Source: Micromonospora endolithica
Lineage (GTDB): Bacteria; Actinomycetota; Actinomycetes; Mycobacteriales; Micromonosporaceae
Assembly (NCBI RefSeq): GCF_003626595.1
Contig: NZ_RBAK01000003.1
Location: 248,001 to 312,000, forward strand
Reading direction: 5' to 3'
Length of the DNA: 64,000 nucleotides
Positions 51,930-60,374 of this stretch are shown here, in pieces. The notes under the pieces are model-generated. The model saw only the letters and a list, made by a program, of their open reading frames with translations, was not told the origin of the DNA and searched no databases. How positions within the stretch are numbered: position 1 is the stretch's first letter; each line of letters opens with the position of its first letter. The translations under genes were made by a program, and so were the position numbers.

Positions 51930-51956
51930 GAAGCCCAGGTCAACGACCTGGGCTTC
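51930..51956 (+). terminator. Terminator of tRNA-Thr
   Basis: Perfect inverted repeat gaagcccaggtc-aac-gacctgggcttc eight bases past the tRNA, followed by gccgtttctg. Confidence 0.9.
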
Positions 51957-52076
51957 GCCGTTTCTGAAGGTCGACGACGGCACCGCCGGCCGTGCCGGTC
52001 CGCCGATGGTCCGCATCCCGCGCGATCAGCCTTTTCCGCGCCGCGCCGGGCGGGTGGCTGCATGGGCCGGAGCGGT

Positions 52077-53368
52077 CTACGCCTTCGTGGCTTGGGTTGT
52101 TCGCCGCCAGATCGACCAGCGCAGCGTGTGCTCTGGCGGTAGCGATGCGGCGATGACGAAGGCATTGAGGAGGCGGCGGATCTCGGCGACGGTCAACGCG
52201 ATGATCGTGGGATCGGCGTCGGGCTGCTGCGAGGTGGCGGCGAGGATGGTCAGGACGGCCAGGGCGAGCATGGCCAGGGTGACGAACCGGTGCCAGCCGG
52301 TCCAGCCGCGGACCTGGTAATGGTCCAGGCCGACCTGGCCTTTGCCGGTCTGGAACAACTCCTCAATGCCCAGCGGGAGCCGGCCACCCGGACCAGGGTG
52401 TGCAGTGGCATCGGACGTGGTGACCAGCACAGGTAGAAGGCCAACTCTCCGGTGGTGCGGTTACGGCGGATGAGCAGCCACCGATGCTCACCGGGCCGGA
52501 TGGCGGTGGTGATCCACGCCCACAGATAGTCGCGAGGACCTTTCGCTCCGGGTCCGCAGCTGTGCAGTTGCCATTCGGCGGTGGGGATCCGGGCGGCGAG
52601 GTCGTCAACACGCACGAGGATGCGACCGTCGTTGACCGCCACGCGTCGGTCGCAGCCGACGGCCAGGACGTAGCCGATCCCGCGGTGTTCCAGGTGAGCG
52701 CGCAGGCCGGGGTCGGCGCCATAGACCTCGTCGCCGGTCACCCACCCGAACGGGACACCAGCCTCGATCGCGGCGGCGATCATCTGCCGGGCGAGGGCTG
52801 GCTTCGTCGCGAACCCGACGTCGTCGGGCACGCCGGCGGCGGCGAGGCGGTCAGGCCGGTCGCACCAGGTCGTCTCCGGGAGGTAGAGCCGGCGATCGAT
52901 CATCGCCCGCCCGGCGGGTGCCACGTAGGCCAGGAACACACCGACCTGGCTGTTCTCGATTCGCCCTGCGGTGCCTGTGTACTGCCGCTGCACCCCGACC
53001 GAGCACACGCCCTTCTTCAGGAACCCGGTCTCGTCGGTCACCAGCACCCCGTCGGGATGGCCGAGCTGTTCGATCAGCCACGAACGCACGTCGTCGCGCA
53101 CGGCGTCGGCGTCCCACACCGCCGTGCGCAACAGCCGTTGCATCGCCTGCGGATCACCGTGACCTGCCCGCTCCGCTAGCGACCAGCAGGTCTTACGTTC
53201 CACCTTCGACAGCAGCCCTTCCACGAACTGCCCGGCCGTCGCGCGTGGGTCCACCCGCGCGAACCGGGCAGCGACGCGCGTCACCGCCTCGTCCAGGACG
53301 ATTCGCCACCCGGCAGGGCTGTCTACGCTGTGACCCACGCCCACCGCACGATCTTCGACTGTCCTCAC
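52077..53368 (-). pseudogene. IS701-type DDE transposase, frameshifted near the C-terminus
   Basis: The main frame (from 53368) reads LVTDETGFLKKGVCSVGVQRQYTGTAGRIENSQVGVFLAYV (first Asp, D-E-T-G-F-x-K-K signature) and WVTGDEVYGAD (second Asp), ending in VRVAGSRW. The expected continuation IEELFQTGKGQVGLDHYQVR (with the final Glu) is found in the next frame, which runs to 52077. One base is missing at about 52372-52376. Restored length is about 420 residues, the normal IS701 size. Transposition activity is therefore doubtful. Confidence 0.85.
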
Positions 53369-53405
53369 AAACTATCGATGATCAACTCGGTGACCGTCCT
53401 CATGC
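52077..53405 (-). mobile_element. Degenerate IS701-family insertion sequence
   Basis: Transposase gene (frameshifted) plus its 5' flank. The 60 bases at 53346-53405 are about 50/60 identical to 56241-56300, in the same orientation. The outer inverted repeats could not be fixed by eye. Confidence 0.7.
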
Positions 53406-53446
53406 CCACGCCACGTCCAACACCGAAGCCAAGCGACGTTGGAGCG

Positions 53447-54025
53447 TTAGATCGCGCTGGCCAGCAGGGTGAAGCCGACTCCGACGACGAGGGCCAGTTC
53501 GATGCGGTTGAGCCAGGCGAGAGGTTGCAGCCGTTGGCGAACGGCGGGGTGGTCCGGGCCGTGCTGGTCGGCTAGGCGGAGCAGCTTGAGGTAGCCGGGC
53601 GCGCTGATGGCGGAGCCGGCGATGGCGGTGAGGACGTAGAGCGCGAGGGGGATCAGCACCCGGGGTTGCAGGTAGCTTTCGCCGGTGTGGGTGACCAGCG
53701 CCAGGCCGCAGGCGACGGCGACGAACCCGAGGGGTACATACACCCGGGGAATGATCCACAGGAGCTGCCGGAGGTAGTCCAGGACCTGCTCGCCGGTGCC
53801 CCGGTCGAGGAGGCGGGCCAGCAGGATCTGACCGCTGACGGCGCCGCCGACCCAGAGCACGAGGCTGACGGCCAGGCCGTAGGACAGCCACTGTGTGAGG
53901 TTCAGACCAGCGGAGACGCCCGTCACGACCGCCAGGGCGACCGTGACGGCCGCCGTGAGGGCGATCTGGGACAGCTGACGTCCCCTGCGGGTCGCGGGTC
54001 GTCCGGTGTGCGCGGCAGTTGTCAT
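53447..54025 (-). CDS. DUF2269-type four-helix membrane protein
   Basis: 192 residues with four hydrophobic segments (IALTAAVTVALAVVTGVSAGL, YGLAVSLVLWVGGAVSGQIL, VYVPLGFVAVACGLALV and LIPLALYVLTAIAG), and LLRLADQHGPDHPAVRQRLQPL at the end. It matches the integral membrane family DUF2269. It overlaps the TetR gene upstream (ATGA), so both are transcribed together. Function unknown; context suggests a resistance or efflux-linked role. Confidence 0.75.
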   Translation of the reverse strand: MTTAAHTGRPATRRGRQLSQIALTAAVTVALAVVTGVSAGLNLTQWLSYGLAVSLVLWVGGAVSGQILLARLLDRGTGEQVLDYLRQLLWIIPRVYVPLGFVAVACGLALVTHTGESYLQPRVLIPLALYVLTAIAGSAISAPGYLKLLRLADQHGPDHPAVRQRLQPLAWLNRIELALVVGVGFTLLASAI

Positions 54026-54648
54026 CGGGGTGTCTCCTGGGAGTCGAGGCCACGAAGGAGTTCGTCCGCCGCCTGGCGGGCGCCTTGCGGGGTCAGGCCG
54101 AGGTGGAACAGCAGGCTCTTGAAGAACCCGGTGATCAGCGTCGCGGCGGCCACCGGGTCGAGGTCCGCGCGGAGTTGGCCGTTGTCGCGGCCGGCCCGCA
54201 GGATCGGCACGAGGTAGTCCGTCCAGGCGGTGTCACTGGCCTGGAGCACCCGGCGCAGCGCCTCGTCTCGGATGGCGCGGTTGTACAGCTCGTTGAGCAC
54301 CACGAACTGTTCGCGGTGGCGCTCGAACTGGTCCAGTACGTGGTGCAGGTGGCCGGCCAGGTGTTCGCGTGGTGGTGGGGGCTGGACGTCGCCGGCCGGC
54401 ACCCGGTCGAGGCGGCCGACGATGTCCTGCACGACGGCCGTGACGAGCGCCTCCTTGCTCGGGAAGTGGTAGTGCAGGGTGGCGATGTTGATGCCGACCC
54501 GGTCGGCCACCTCGCGCACCCGGAGTCCTTCGAATCCCTTGTCCGCGATCAGGCGCTGAGCCGCGGCCACGATCTCCTGGCGCCGTTGCGCGCCGCTTCC
54601 CGCGCCCCGCTCGCGCGGCACCGGGACGGACGTCCGGCTGGTCGGCAT
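54022..54648 (-). CDS. TetR-family regulator of the adjacent exporter
   Basis: 208 residues. The HTH region is RRQEIVAAAQRLIADKGFEGLRVREVADRVGINIATLHYHFPSKEALV. The C-terminal domain is TetR-like (LAGHLHHVLDQFERHREQFVVLNELYNRAIRD). Divergent from the MFS exporter with a palindrome between, the usual self-regulated exporter arrangement. Confidence 0.92.
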   Translation of the reverse strand: MPTSRTSVPVPRERGAGSGAQRRQEIVAAAQRLIADKGFEGLRVREVADRVGINIATLHYHFPSKEALVTAVVQDIVGRLDRVPAGDVQPPPPREHLAGHLHHVLDQFERHREQFVVLNELYNRAIRDEALRRVLQASDTAWTDYLVPILRAGRDNGQLRADLDPVAAATLITGFFKSLLFHLGLTPQGARQAADELLRGLDSQETPR

Positions 54649-54662
54649 ACCCCACCTCCTTG

Positions 54663-54682
54663 TCCATCATCTGCTTGATGGA
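54663..54682. promoter_or_regulatory. Candidate TetR operator
   Basis: Inverted repeat tccatca-n6-tgatgga in the 98-base gap between the divergent TetR and exporter genes. Its position near the TetR start suits autorepression. Confidence 0.65.
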
Positions 54683-54746
54683 TAGTCTAGCGCATCGTCA
54701 GCTCTCCAGCACCTGCTGGAGAGCCGCTTCGAGCCTGGAGAGGCCC

Positions 54747-56192
54747 ATGACCACCAATTCCCCTGCCGTCGGGACCACCGAACGGCCCGCCCTGAGATCC
54801 GGATGGCTGGTGCTGGTGTTGCTGGCGGCGGCGCAGTTCATGGTGGTGCTGGACGCCACCATCGTGAACATCGCGCTGCCCGCCATCGAGGAGGACCTGG
54901 GCTTCGCCGGTAGCGACCTGCAGTGGGTGATCAACGCCTACGTCCTGGCATTCGGTGGGCTGCTGTTACTGGGCGGCCGACTCACCGACCTCTTCGCCGG
55001 CCGGACGGTGTTCCTGGCGGGCCTGATCCTGTTCTGCATCGCCTCCCTGGCGTGTGGCCTGGCCACGTCTCCGGGTCTGCTGCTGGCTGGTCGCGCCGCG
55101 CAGGGTGTGGGAGGAGCACTGCTGTCCCCGGCGGCCCTCGCCCTGCTCACCCGTGCCTTCACCGGCAGTCGACGCGCGGTCGCACTCGGCGTCTGGGGTG
55201 CGATCAGCGGCGTCGCCGGAGCGGTTGGTGTCCTGCTCGGTGGCTTCCTGACCGACGGGCCGGGGTGGCCCTGGATCTTCTACATCAACCTGTTCATCGG
55301 CGCCGCCGTGCTCGTCGGCGTTCTCGCTCGGGTGCCCCACGAGGCGCCGCGTGCCGAAACACGTCTGGACCTGCCCGGTGCTGCGCTGATCACCGCGGCC
55401 CTCGTCGCGCTGGTGCTCGCGGTGGTCCGCAGCGAGGCCGACGGCTGGACCGCTCCTCTCGTCCTCGGCGGTTTCGCCACCAGCGCCGTGCTGCTGGCCC
55501 TGTTCATCCTCGTCGAGCGCCGGGTCCGGCAGCCCCTGGTGCCTCTGGACGTGTTCCGGCTGCGCAATCTGGCAGCCGGCAACGCGGTCAACACGCTCCT
55601 CGGGGCCGTACTCCTTGCCACGTTCTTCCTGCTCACCCTCTACCTGCAGCAGGTACACGGCGACAGTGCCCGCGAGGCCGGCCTGGCCTACCTGCCACTG
55701 GCCGCAGCCAGCCTCACCGCAAGCGCGATCTGCTCACAACTGCTGCCCCGCACCGGCCTGCGACTCCCGCTGGTGACCGGCATGCTGCTGCTCAGCGGCG
55801 GCATGTTCTGGTTCTCCCGCCTCGAGCCGACCAGCACCTACACCCCCGACTTCCTCGTCCCCAGCCTGCTGTGGGGCGCCGGACTTGGCCTGGCCGCGGT
55901 CGCCGCCCTGTCCGCCGCCACCCAGGACCTTGGCGGAGAGGCCGAATCCGGACTCGCCTCCGGCCTGGTCAACACCACCCTCCAGGTTGGCGGCGCGGTC
56001 GGGCTGGCTGTACTCAGCACCCTCACCTTCGACCGTCTAACCGACCGCCTCGCCCAGCAGAACCCCTACCCAGTCGCGCTCCTTGACGGCCTCACATACG
56101 CCCTCCAGATCGGCGCAGCAATCGCGCTCGCCGGCGCCGCCCTCGCCGCCCTCACTGTCACCAATAAACGCCGGCCACCAGCCGACCGTTGA
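54747..56192 (+). CDS. DHA2-family MFS drug exporter
   Basis: 481 residues, 14 predicted helices. QFMVVLDATIVNIALPAIEEDLG is the DHA2 helix-1 motif (D in motif D1), GRLTDLFAGRTVFLAG the motif A loop and GAISGVAGAVGVLLGG motif C (antiporter). It likely exports hydrophobic drugs in exchange for protons. GGAGAGG lies before the ATG at 54747. Divergently regulated by the TetR protein. IS-end remnant follows. Confidence 0.93.
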   Translation: MTTNSPAVGTTERPALRSGWLVLVLLAAAQFMVVLDATIVNIALPAIEEDLGFAGSDLQWVINAYVLAFGGLLLLGGRLTDLFAGRTVFLAGLILFCIASLACGLATSPGLLLAGRAAQGVGGALLSPAALALLTRAFTGSRRAVALGVWGAISGVAGAVGVLLGGFLTDGPGWPWIFYINLFIGAAVLVGVLARVPHEAPRAETRLDLPGAALITAALVALVLAVVRSEADGWTAPLVLGGFATSAVLLALFILVERRVRQPLVPLDVFRLRNLAAGNAVNTLLGAVLLATFFLLTLYLQQVHGDSAREAGLAYLPLAAASLTASAICSQLLPRTGLRLPLVTGMLLLSGGMFWFSRLEPTSTYTPDFLVPSLLWGAGLGLAAVAALSAATQDLGGEAESGLASGLVNTTLQVGGAVGLAVLSTLTFDRLTDRLAQQNPYPVALLDGLTYALQIGAAIALAGAALAALTVTNKRRPPADR

Positions 56193-56240
56193 TCCATCCA
56201 CCCGGTGGAGCGATGTCGCTTCGAGTGCCGCTACCCACCC

Positions 56241-56300
56241 GCACGATCTTCGGTTGTCCTCACAGACCATCGATGATCAACGCCGCGGCCGTCTTCATGC
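56241..56300. repeat. Remnant of an IS701-type 5' end
   Basis: 60 bases matching 53346-53405 at about 51 positions, same orientation. The stretch includes the N-terminal transposase codons and the flank of that IS. The transposase body is absent. With the IS at 52077-53405 it brackets the DUF2269-TetR-exporter cassette. Confidence 0.75.
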
Positions 56301-56367
56301 CTGCGCCCCCGGAACCCTGGTGACGCGTGCAGCCGATCAGATTTCGTGCGGCTGCGGCAGGTACTGA

Positions 56368-56808
56368 CTAGGCAGACGATTTGCCGTCGACGTTCGTGGA
56401 CATGGTGTGCAGGATGCCGGGCAGCTGCTTCAGCATCGCGGCGGGCAGGTCGCGGATCGTCTCCTCCGCGAGGGTGACCCACAACTTCCGGATCTGGTCG
56501 GCCAGCGCCTTGCCGCTGTCGGTCAGCGCTACGACGGTGGCGCGCTTGTCGGCCGGATCAGGGGTGCGCCGGATGTGGCCGGAGGCCTCCAGCTTACGAG
56601 TCATCAGCGTGACGCTGGGCGGCTCGCAGCCCAGCGCTTCGCTGAGCTGAGCCTGGATCAGCGGGCCGGTCCGGTCGAGTTCGAGTAGTACGGCCTCTTG
56701 ACCGGCGTGCAGGCCGAGCGGGGCCAGCAACTGCGCCGCCCGGGTCCGGTGGCGCAGGCTGAGCAGGCGGATTCCCTGGTTGAGGGCTTCGGCGTACTCG
56801 GGATCCAT
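56368..56808 (-). CDS. MarR-family regulator
   Basis: 146 residues. Winged helix region: AQLLAPLGLHAGQEAVLLELDRTGPLIQAQLSEALGCEPPSVTLMTRKLEASGHIRRTPDPADKRATVVALTDSG, the full MarR signature with the DxR wing. Divergent from a WrbA-like gene with a strong palindrome between. Likely represses the oxidoreductase-exporter cassette and itself. Confidence 0.93.
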   Translation of the reverse strand: MDPEYAEALNQGIRLLSLRHRTRAAQLLAPLGLHAGQEAVLLELDRTGPLIQAQLSEALGCEPPSVTLMTRKLEASGHIRRTPDPADKRATVVALTDSGKALADQIRKLWVTLAEETIRDLPAAMLKQLPGILHTMSTNVDGKSSA

Positions 56809-56832
56809 GGACCCTCCTTGACAACAGTATTC

Positions 56833-56874
56833 GTTACGCGCATAAGATTATGCGCGTAACTATTACGCGCATAA
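56833..56874. promoter_or_regulatory. MarR operator with an extra half-site
   Basis: Perfect palindrome gttacgcgcataa-ga-ttatgcgcgtaac (56833-56860), followed by half-site ttacgcgcataa (56863-56874). It lies in the 95-base gap between the divergent MarR and WrbA-like genes. Confidence 0.85.
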
Positions 56875-56903
56875 GCAATGCTACACAGTCTCGAGGAGTC
56901 GAC

Positions 56904-57530
56904 ATGACGGTGAAGGTCGCAGTTTTCTACTACAGCTCGACGGGCACGGTCCACGCTCTCGCTGAGGCCGTCGCCGAGGGCGCCACCTCGGCCGGAGCCG
57001 AGGTGCGGTTGCGCCGGGCCGCCGAGTTGGCCCCCGCCGGGGCCATCGATCAGAATCCGCTGTGGCGTCAGCATCTAGACGCCACCAGCTCGGTTCCGGT
57101 GGCCCAGCTCGACGACCTGGCGTGGGCCGACGCGTACGCGTTCGGCACGCCGACCCGGTTCGGGACGCCCGCCGCGCAGCTCAAGCAGTTCATCGATCAG
57201 GCCGGCGGCCTGTGGCGCGACGGAGTCCTGGCCGACAAGCCGGTGACGGCATTCACCTCGGCCTACAACCGTCACGGCGGCAGCGAGGCCACGATCATCG
57301 CCCTGGGCAACGTCTTCTACCACTGGGGCGCGCTGATCGTGCCGCCCGGTTTCACCGACGCAACGGTCTACGCCGCCGGTGGCAACCCCTACGGCACCGT
57401 CGCGACCGGGGGTGACGGCGCCGACGCGGCGGCCCTCGATGCTGCCCGCTACCAGGGCCAGCGGCTAGCCAACTTCGCCGTCCGGTTGAAGGGCACGCCC
57501 CTCGTCGTAAGCGCTGCGCAGAGTGCCTGA
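56904..57530 (+). CDS. WrbA-type NAD(P)H:quinone oxidoreductase
   Basis: 208 residues, flavodoxin fold. FYYSSTGTVHALAEAVAEGA binds the FMN phosphate, and FGTPTRFGTPAAQLKQFIDQ, TSAYNRHGGSEATI and GGNPYGTVATGGDG complete the WrbA pattern. It reduces quinones by two electrons and protects against redox-cycling compounds. It is followed by an exporter gene and controlled by the divergent MarR gene (inferred). Confidence 0.93.
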   Translation: MTVKVAVFYYSSTGTVHALAEAVAEGATSAGAEVRLRRAAELAPAGAIDQNPLWRQHLDATSSVPVAQLDDLAWADAYAFGTPTRFGTPAAQLKQFIDQAGGLWRDGVLADKPVTAFTSAYNRHGGSEATIIALGNVFYHWGALIVPPGFTDATVYAAGGNPYGTVATGGDGADAAALDAARYQGQRLANFAVRLKGTPLVVSAAQSA

Positions 57531-57558
57531 GGTGTAGTCCGATGAGGCGGAGGAAGTC

Positions 57559-58983
57559 ATGACGAGTACCCGTGCCGACGTCCAGGCGATCAAGCCCTAC
57601 ACCGGCCCGGCCTGGCAGGTTCTCGCGCTGGTGTGCGCCTGCCAGTTCATGGTCATTCTCGACGTGTCGATCGTCAACGTCGCGCTGCCCGAGGTGCAGC
57701 GGGATCTCGGGTTTACGGACATGGGACTGTCCTGGGTGGTGAACGGCTATGTCCTGGCGTTCGCCGGTTTCATGCTCCTGGGCGGCCGCGCAGCCGACCT
57801 GTTCGGTCACCACCGCATGCTGGTGTCCGGGCTCGCCCTGTTCTCGCTGGCCAGCCTGGTCTCGGGCCTGGCGACCAGCGCGGAGATGCTGGTCGCCGCC
57901 CGCGCCGCGCAGGGCCTGGGCGGCGCGATGCTGGCCCCGGCCACCCTCGCCGTGATAAGCACCTGCTTCTCGGAGGGGGCGCAGCGCGCCCGGGCGTTCG
58001 GAGCGTGGTCCGCTGCCGGTGGCGTCGGCGGCATGGTCGGTGCGGTTGCCGGCGGTGTGCTGACGACGGGCCTGTCCTGGCGGTGGGTGTTCCTGATCAA
58101 TGTGCCGATCGGGGCGTTGCTGATCGCGGTGGCGATGAGGTCGCTGACCGTGCTGCCCGGTCGCCGCGAAGCGCTGGATCTGGCCGGTGCGATCACCGGT
58201 ACGAGCGGGCTGGCGGCACTGATCTACGGAGTGATGGAGACCGCCGACCACGCGTGGGCATCCGCGCGGGTGCTCGTCCCGATCGTGGCCGGCGTCCTCC
58301 TGCTGGTGATCTTCCTGGTGGTGGAGAAGCGGTTCGCCACGGCGCCGATGATGCCGCTCCGGCTGTTCAGCAACCGCAGCGTGGCGGTCAGCAACGCGAT
58401 GCTCTTCCTGTTCGGTGGCATCGTCATCGCGATGTGGTTCTTCACCTCGCTCTTCATGCAGAACGTGCTGGGCTACCGCGCGCTCGACGCCGGGCTGGGA
58501 CAGACACCGGCAGCGGTCATGTTCGTCGTGGTGGCGCGGCTCGCCGCAGGCTGGCTGCCGAAGACCGGCGTGCGTCTGCTGGTGCTGGCCGGGTGCGCGT
58601 GCTTCGTAGCGGGGTTCGCCTGGCTCTCGCAGGCGGGCGTCGGCAGCCACTACGTGGCGAGCGTTCTGGGTCCGACACTGCTTGTGGCGATCGGCATCGG
58701 CCTGGTCTTCCCGACGTTGATGGCGTCGGCGACCGCCAACGTCGAGCCGCGCGACGCCGGCATCGTCGGTGGTCTGGCCAACACGGCCAGCCAGGTCGGC
58801 GGTTCGGCGGCGCTGGCGGTGTTCGCTACTGCGGCCGCGGCCCGCGCAGCCTCGCACCACAATGGGAGTTCCTCCCCCGATGCTCTGGCCTCCGGATACG
58901 AGCTCGTCTTCGGACTGGCGGTCGGAGTTGCCCTGGCGATCGCCTTGGTCAGTTTGCTGTTGCCCAGGTGGCAGCGGAGTTGA
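57559..58983 (+). CDS. Second DHA2-family MFS exporter
   Basis: 474 residues, 14 helices. Helix-1 motif QFMVILDVSIVNVALPEVQRDLG, motif A region GRAADLFGHHRML, motif C-like GAWSAAGGVGGMVGAVAGG. GGAGG is placed before the ATG. It follows the WrbA-like gene after 28 bases, so the two are probably one operon under the MarR operator. A drug or quinone exporter. Confidence 0.93.
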   Translation: MTSTRADVQAIKPYTGPAWQVLALVCACQFMVILDVSIVNVALPEVQRDLGFTDMGLSWVVNGYVLAFAGFMLLGGRAADLFGHHRMLVSGLALFSLASLVSGLATSAEMLVAARAAQGLGGAMLAPATLAVISTCFSEGAQRARAFGAWSAAGGVGGMVGAVAGGVLTTGLSWRWVFLINVPIGALLIAVAMRSLTVLPGRREALDLAGAITGTSGLAALIYGVMETADHAWASARVLVPIVAGVLLLVIFLVVEKRFATAPMMPLRLFSNRSVAVSNAMLFLFGGIVIAMWFFTSLFMQNVLGYRALDAGLGQTPAAVMFVVVARLAAGWLPKTGVRLLVLAGCACFVAGFAWLSQAGVGSHYVASVLGPTLLVAIGIGLVFPTLMASATANVEPRDAGIVGGLANTASQVGGSAALAVFATAAAARAASHHNGSSSPDALASGYELVFGLAVGVALAIALVSLLLPRWQRS

Positions 58984-59148
58984 CCCGCGTCCCGGGCGTT
59001 CATGCTCGACCTCCCGTTCATCCCTGGGGAACTCATGGAAACGGCTAGTGGCCTGCGGCAAACGTTGATCAGTGGCCGGCCGCGCCGGTGCAGGTCAACG
59101 CTCGATCGTGAGGACTAGTGACAAGCCAGTAAGGGCGACGGTCGAGGA
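58984..59148. other. Right end of the tRNA-Thr island, no gene seen
   Basis: About 165 bases between the exporter stop and the tRNA-like repeat. No open frame with a start and motif was recognised. Confidence 0.5.
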
Positions 59149-59183
59149 GCGTAGGTCGACGGTTCGATTCCGTCGAGCGGCTC
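59149..59183. repeat. Partial copy of the tRNA-Thr 3' end (attachment scar)
   Basis: Bases 59149-59174 equal 51889-51914 exactly; the next nine differ at two positions. It covers part of the anticodon arm, the T arm and the 3' acceptor arm. The 5' half of a tRNA is absent, so it is not a functional tRNA. Confidence 0.88.
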
Positions 59184-59186
59184 AAA

Positions 59187-59222
59187 GCGGCCCTGACCAG
59201 CATCATCGCTGGTCAGGGCCGC
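59187..59222. terminator. Strong hairpin after the tRNA scar
   Basis: gcggccctgaccagc and gctggtcagggccgc form a 15-bp perfect stem with a 6-base loop just past the tRNA-Thr-like repeat. It resembles the terminator expected behind a tRNA gene, and differs in sequence from the one behind the intact tRNA-Thr. Confidence 0.85.
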
Positions 59223-59339
59223 GTTCTCATCGATGCGGCTCTGAATCGGCCCCCGACCCCCCCAAACGCCTACCGGCGACCAGGTTCCGCCCACCTGCCA
59301 GCGGGCGTGCAGGGTCTACTTGGCCCGGCCCTTCCGCGA

Positions 59340-59560
59340 TCATGAGGTTTGGGTCCCACTACTGTCCGGACCTGCACCAAGCTGTTCGAGAATGTCGGAG
59401 CTGTCCGGGCGAGAGCGGGCTTGACGATGTAGTGCTTGTTGGTGACCTGCTCGGTGGCGTGCCCAAGCTGCGCGGCGGCGCTTGTGGCGTCGGCCTCCTT
59501 GTCGATCAGGGTGGCGACAGTCTTGCGCGTCGAGATCGCTGCTGTCGGCTCGGACGTCGC
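59340..59560 (-). pseudogene. Integrase (tyrosine recombinase) C-terminal remnant
   Basis: The translation contains RKTVATLIDKEADATSAAAQ, then LGHATEQVTNKHYI with the LGH motif and the nucleophilic Tyr, followed in another frame by PDSSDILEQLG. Only about 60 residues of the catalytic end remain, and one frameshift lies near the end. It sits immediately right of the tRNA-Thr scar and probably belonged to the element that used this site. Confidence 0.75.
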
Positions 59561-59696
59561 TGCCGACGAAGGTGGCTGGGTCGACCAGGTCCACGGACCG
59601 GACACCGAGGGCAGGCTTCTCATGCCCCGATGCTGGCTGTCGGATCGGGTGCCGACGTGAACTCTGTCCTGCTTCTTTCAGCGGGAGGCAACGGGC

Positions 59697-60374
59697 CTAG
59701 TGCTCGGTGAACTGTCCCAGCCCGGTCTGGTAGGCGATGGCCACCAGCTGCGCGCGATCGCGCGCGCCGAGCTTGCCCATCGTGCGGCTGACGTGCGTAC
59801 GCGCCGTGGCCGGGCTGAGGAACAGGGCGACCCCGATCTCGTAATTGCTCAGACCCTGCGCCACCAGAGCGAGTACCTCGCGTTCGCGGTCGGTCAGCAC
59901 CGCGAGCCGGTCCTCGCCCGCCTTCGCGGCCTTGCGTTGCGTCGCGAACTGGCCGATGAGCCGACGGGTGACCCGCGGGGCGAGCAGGGCGTCCCCGGCG
60001 GCGATGACCCGGATGGCGTGCAGCAGTTCGGCGGGGCCGGCATCTTTCAGCAAGAAACCGCTCGCACCCGCCTGCAGGGCAGCGAACACGTTCTCGTCGG
60101 TGTCGTAGGTGGTGAGGATCAGGATCCTGACCTGTTCCATCCCCGGCGTCTCGACGATCTGGCCAGCGGCCCGGATCCCGTCCAGGCGAGGCATCCGGAT
60201 GTCCATGCATACGACATCGGGACGGGTGGCACGGGTCAGTTCGACGGCCTCGGCGCCGTCGGTGGCCTCGCCGACCACCGTGATGTCGTCCTCCAGATCG
60301 AGCAGGAGCCGGAAACCGGAGCGGACCAGTCGCTCGTCGTCGGCGAGCAGCACCTTGATCGGCGCGGGCCTCAC
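59697..60374 (-). CDS. NarL/LuxR-type response regulator
   Basis: 225 residues. Receiver domain with Asp12/Asp13, phosphoacceptor Asp58 (VVCMDIRMPRLDG), Thr (ILTTYDTDENVF) and Lys (GFLLKDA). C-terminal LuxR HTH: LTDREREVLALVAQGLSNYEIGVALFLSPATARTHVSRTMGKL. GTG start overlaps the stop of the kinase gene. It pairs with that kinase; target genes unknown, the nearby membrane protein and multicopper oxidase being candidates. Confidence 0.95.
   Translation of the reverse strand: MRPAPIKVLLADDERLVRSGFRLLLDLEDDITVVGEATDGAEAVELTRATRPDVVCMDIRMPRLDGIRAAGQIVETPGMEQVRILILTTYDTDENVFAALQAGASGFLLKDAGPAELLHAIRVIAAGDALLAPRVTRRLIGQFATQRKAAKAGEDRLAVLTDREREVLALVAQGLSNYEIGVALFLSPATARTHVSRTMGKLGARDRAQLVAIAYQTGLGQFTEH

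Larger units (their letters stand above)
51889..59183. mobile_element. Candidate genomic island inserted at tRNA-Thr
   Basis: The 3' end of tRNA-Thr (51889-51923) recurs at 59149-59183 with 33 of 35 bases equal, 26 contiguous. This is the scar of an integrase-mediated insertion. The 7.3 kb between carries a broken IS701-type transposase, an IS-end remnant, and two regulator-plus-exporter cassettes. No intact integrase is inside. An integrase remnant lies just outside the right repeat, so the original element may have extended further or been one of a tandem array. Confidence 0.72.

Noticed and set aside
59149..59183. A second tRNA-Thr gene
   Set aside because: Only the 3' half is present; the 5' acceptor and D arms are missing.
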